8,132 nt of DNA from CAZNDN01 sp964571815 (GTDB lineage Bacteria > Fibrobacterota > Chitinivibrionia > Chitinivibrionales > WJKA01): contig CAZNDN010000161.1 of the NCBI GenBank assembly GCA_964571815.1, positions 1 through 8,132 on the forward strand, read 5' to 3'. Below the pieces are notes generated by a model, which was not told the DNA's origin, searched no databases, and saw nothing but the letters and a program-made list of their open reading frames with translations. This document shows, piece after piece, positions 6,700 to 8,132 of this stretch; position 1 is the stretch's first letter, and each line of letters starts with the position of its first letter. The translations under genes and the position numbers were made by a program.

Positions 6700-7848
6700 C
6701 TACTCCGACACCTGAAGGAATATCCCCGATTGCGTGGGCATGTCCGAAGAAAGAACCCTGGAGAGAGCTTTCCCGTCTATGCGAAACAGCGGTCCCCGCC
6801 GCGCATTGCGGCTGCCGTGGAAGAGACGCGGCAGGCTCAGGGCAGCCGGTTTTTCGGCGGGCCGCAAGCTTTCCCCCCGTAAGCTTCTTCGCCCCTCATC
6901 CACGCCGGTTCCCCCCAGCGTGCCGATCCACGGACCGCCGACATAGCCGTTGACGCCCAGCGACGCCTCTTCCGTCTCCTCCCCATCGAGCCCTATTTTG
7001 ATAAGGAAAAGCTCGCTGCCGCTGTGACCGTCGCCACGGTGGTAGTGTGCCACGCAGTAATCCTCATTCGTGCTTGACCACCGCGAAAAGCCCGCATTGT
7101 GCTCCCACAGCTTGCCGCCGCCGTCATTTGGATCGTCCCACTCGTAGATTGCGATGCGGTCGTGGCCGGTGCCCGGGGTACAGAGTATGCGCGGTTTGTT
7201 CTCGGGATTCACCTGCCCCCAGCACGTCTGGGTGCCCACCACCTCGCTTTTGAGATCGATTTGTGCGCCGGTCTCCAGGTTTTTCATCAGGCATCCCCGA
7301 TATGATTCGCCGATATAGGTGCCGCCGTTTGAAATACCCGCCGTCCACTGCTCGTCCAGGACCTTCTCACGTGTCGACTCGATCGGCCGGTTGGTCTCCT
7401 CGTCGATACGCACCTTCCACGTGCTGCCCGACGTGCCGCCGGAAACACCGTCTTCCCCATTGTAGCCGACCCACTCCATACCGTCGCCACCGAGAAAGAA
7501 AAAACCGCATACGCCCTGGTCGGCCACCGTTTCTTCATTGGTTCCGTCAAGATTGATCGCAACGATTTTCTTACCGTCATTACACACCAGCTTTGTCCCG
7601 TCGGCGTTGATTCCCCCCATTCCCCGTTCCGTGCCGCCGTCACGGTCAAAGACCTTCCAGGTCTCCCCGGTCCGGATATTGAGGCAGTGTACGCTGTTGC
7701 CGCCGTCGGAATAGCACTGAAGTCCGTCAAGCTCGCCCAGCAAATCGGCAGGTTCCGCCGCGGACAAACCGCACACCGCCGCGGCTACCGAAACCAACAC
7801 CGCCATGCGGTGGAAAAGATGAGATACCACGTTGTTCGGCATGATCAT
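6700..7848 (-). CDS. secreted TolB-like beta-propeller protein with short sorting tail
   Basis: The product is 382 aa. The start at 7848 is set by AAGGAGG six bases upstream and by the signal peptide (hydrophobic AVLVSVAAAVCGLSA, cut near residue 30-31). The frame is open back to an ATG at 7989, but that would place 47 unrelated residues before the signal. Residues about 35-310 form a propeller-like repeat domain of about 275 residues, the size of a TolB-type six-blade unit (INLDGTNEE, GISNGGTYIG, FSRWSSTNED). It aligns along its length with the propeller of the 783-aa protein; F-x-RWS falls at 254-258 in both. The mature domain carries eight cysteines (45, 55, 89, 114, 186, 209, 223, 265), which suggests disulfides outside the cytoplasm. 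A basic, low-complexity linker (about 316-352) leads to a short tail, LFRIDGKAL then SGIFLQV, like a degenerate sorting domain. The ligand is unknown; no enzyme motif is seen. Confidence 0.9.
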   Translation of the reverse strand: MIMPNNVVSHLFHRMAVLVSVAAAVCGLSAAEPADLLGELDGLQCYSDGGNSVHCLNIRTGETWKVFDRDGGTERGMGGINADGTKLVCNDGKKIVAINLDGTNEETVADQGVCGFFFLGGDGMEWVGYNGEDGVSGGTSGSTWKVRIDEETNRPIESTREKVLDEQWTAGISNGGTYIGESYRGCLMKNLETGAQIDLKSEVVGTQTCWGQVNPENKPRILCTPGTGHDRIAIYEWDDPNDGGGKLWEHNAGFSRWSSTNEDYCVAHYHRGDGHSGSELFLIKIGLDGEETEEASLGVNGYVGGPWIGTLGGTGVDEGRRSLRGESLRPAEKPAALSLPRLFHGSRNARRGPLFRIDGKALSRVLSSDMPTQSGIFLQVSE

Positions 7849-7854
7849 AGTCTG

Positions 7855-7861
7855 CCTCCTT
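7855..7861 (-). promoter_or_regulatory. ribosome binding site AAGGAGG
   Basis: A perfect AAGGAGG lies six bases before the ATG at 7848, the same sequence and spacing as at 1591-1597. It fixes the start of the 382-aa propeller protein. Confidence 0.9.
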
Positions 7862-7870
7862 GATAGAAGC

Positions 7871-7889
7871 CCCGGGCCGTTAGCCCGGG
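7871..7889. repeat. perfect 7-bp hairpin CCCGGGC / GCCCGGG
   Basis: CCCGGGC (7871-7877) and GCCCGGG (7883-7889) are separated by five bases. The hairpin ends nine bases before the Shine-Dalgarno of the propeller gene. It has no T-run on either side. Together with the next hairpin it looks like a compound palindromic intergenic element or a leader structure. Confidence 0.6.
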
Positions 7890-7891
7890 TT

Positions 7892-7938
7892 GGTATCTGC
7901 CGGCCCTTTCCCGCAGGGCGGGACGAAGGCAGGATACC
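7892..7938. repeat. 47-bp nested inverted repeat upstream of the propeller gene
   Basis: GGTATCTGCC (7892-7901) pairs with GGCAGGATACC (7928-7938): ten base pairs with a single-base bulge. Inside them is a second stem, TCCCGC/GCGGGA (7909-7923), with a 3-nt loop. The element is two bases from the hairpin at 7871-7889. The paired layout resembles REP/BIME-like dispersed palindromes in other bacteria, but one copy in a window cannot show dispersal. No open frame of interest crosses it except the rejected upstream extension of the propeller gene. Confidence 0.55.
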
Positions 7939-8040
7939 TTGGTTGTAGTGAAATAACCGGTTCTTTGGGGTGGTCGGGTGTTGAATCACTCCCCGCCAAA
8001 AAACCCGATTACGAGATATTCGAGCAATACTCCCACGCTT

Positions 8041-8095
8041 GCCGTTTCTCCTGCCTTCTGCCCTCGGCCCCCCTGCACCTCTGATTCTCTGATCC
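8041..8095. repeat. pyrimidine-rich low-complexity stretch with imperfect short repeats
   Basis: The plus strand is strongly pyrimidine-biased and contains duplicated short units: CTGCCTTCTGCC, and TCTGAT twice within TCTGATTCTCTGAT. It lies just past the stop of the gene entering from the right edge. It looks like degenerate intergenic repeat DNA. I see no promoter or intrinsic terminator in 7939-8095. Confidence 0.4.
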
Positions 8096-8132
8096 TCACT
8101 GCCCCTCGATCGAGAAATAGTCGTCGGAATAA
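8096..8132 (-). CDS. C-terminal end of a gene entering from the right edge (partial)
   Basis: Reading in from the window edge on the minus strand, one frame gives YSDDYFSIEGQ and then TGA (8098-8096). The ending resembles the last strand of the Kre9/KNH-type Ig-like module in the 783-aa protein (DVSDAPFTIGG at 680-690): the pattern is S-D-x-x-F-x-I. Orientation agrees with the four complete genes. Only eleven residues are visible, so both the frame and the family are uncertain. If real, this protein ends at an Ig-like module with no sorting domain after it. Confidence 0.4.
   Translation of the reverse strand, partial: YSDDYFSIEGQ

Noticed and set aside
6448..6882. 144-codon plus-strand frame across the intergenic region before the glycosidase gene
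   Set aside because: Antisense to two well-supported genes at both ends, no domain pattern and no ribosome site.
7849..7989. Longer start for the propeller gene at 7989 (429 aa)
   Set aside because: It would add 47 residues before the signal peptide and run through the palindromic element; the ATG at 7848 has AAGGAGG at six bases.
7995..8004. T-run (minus strand) as an intrinsic terminator for the gene entering from the right
   Set aside because: No stable stem lies directly before the T-run, only 4-bp matches.

Overview
The window shows four complete genes, all on the minus strand, and the last codons of a fifth at the right edge. All four complete products begin with a Sec-type signal peptide. 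All four end in a C-terminal segment that looks like a sorting domain of the type IX secretion kind. The DNA is GC-rich by eye. The domain mix is: TolB-like propellers, BACON-like and Kre9/KNH-type Ig-like modules, CBM6, an apiosidase-like (DUF4038) glycosidase with a DUF5060-like N-domain, and a CGNGxCEPGE cysteine motif. Together with perfect AAGGAGG ribosome sites, this suggests a Gram-negative polysaccharide degrader of the FCB group. Fibrobacterota (Chitinivibrionia-like) is my best guess. The taxonomic call is inference from protein style, not from a marker gene.

Layout in transcription order (right to left). 8132-8096: end of a gene running in from beyond the window; its last residues resemble the end of an Ig-like module. 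8095-7849: intergenic, with a purine-biased stretch (minus sense) and two adjacent hairpins. 7848-6700: secreted six-bladed-propeller-type protein. 6699-6468: intergenic; I see no convincing promoter or terminator. 6467-4404: DUF5060/DUF4038-type glycosidase with a collagen-binding-like domain, a four-cysteine motif and a sorting domain. 4403-4217: intergenic, only a ribosome site recognised. 4216-1865: propeller + BACON-like + CBM6 + Ig-like + sorting domain. 1864-1585: a promoter-like element and a structured leader of about 225 nt, containing a GNRA hairpin that competes with a ribosome-site-masking stem. 1584-196: protein with two copies of one beta-sandwich around an Ig-like domain. 195-1: a hairpin and a 24-bp direct repeat pair.

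How the genes may work together (inference): the genes are co-oriented but separated by about 190-280 bp, so they look like a row of separately translated, possibly separately transcribed, extracellular proteins rather than a tight operon. One is enzyme-like, one carries a CBM6 and would bind glycan, and two share a paralogous propeller. A small surface glycan-binding and glycan-cleaving set is the simplest reading. No transporter, regulator, mobile element, CRISPR array, tRNA or rRNA is visible.

The observations most worth a second look are the alternative RNA stems over the start of the 1584-196 gene, the Asp at the presumed nucleophile position of the glycosidase, the paralogous propellers in two different architectures, the internal duplication in the 1584-196 product, and the palindromic element upstream of the propeller gene.
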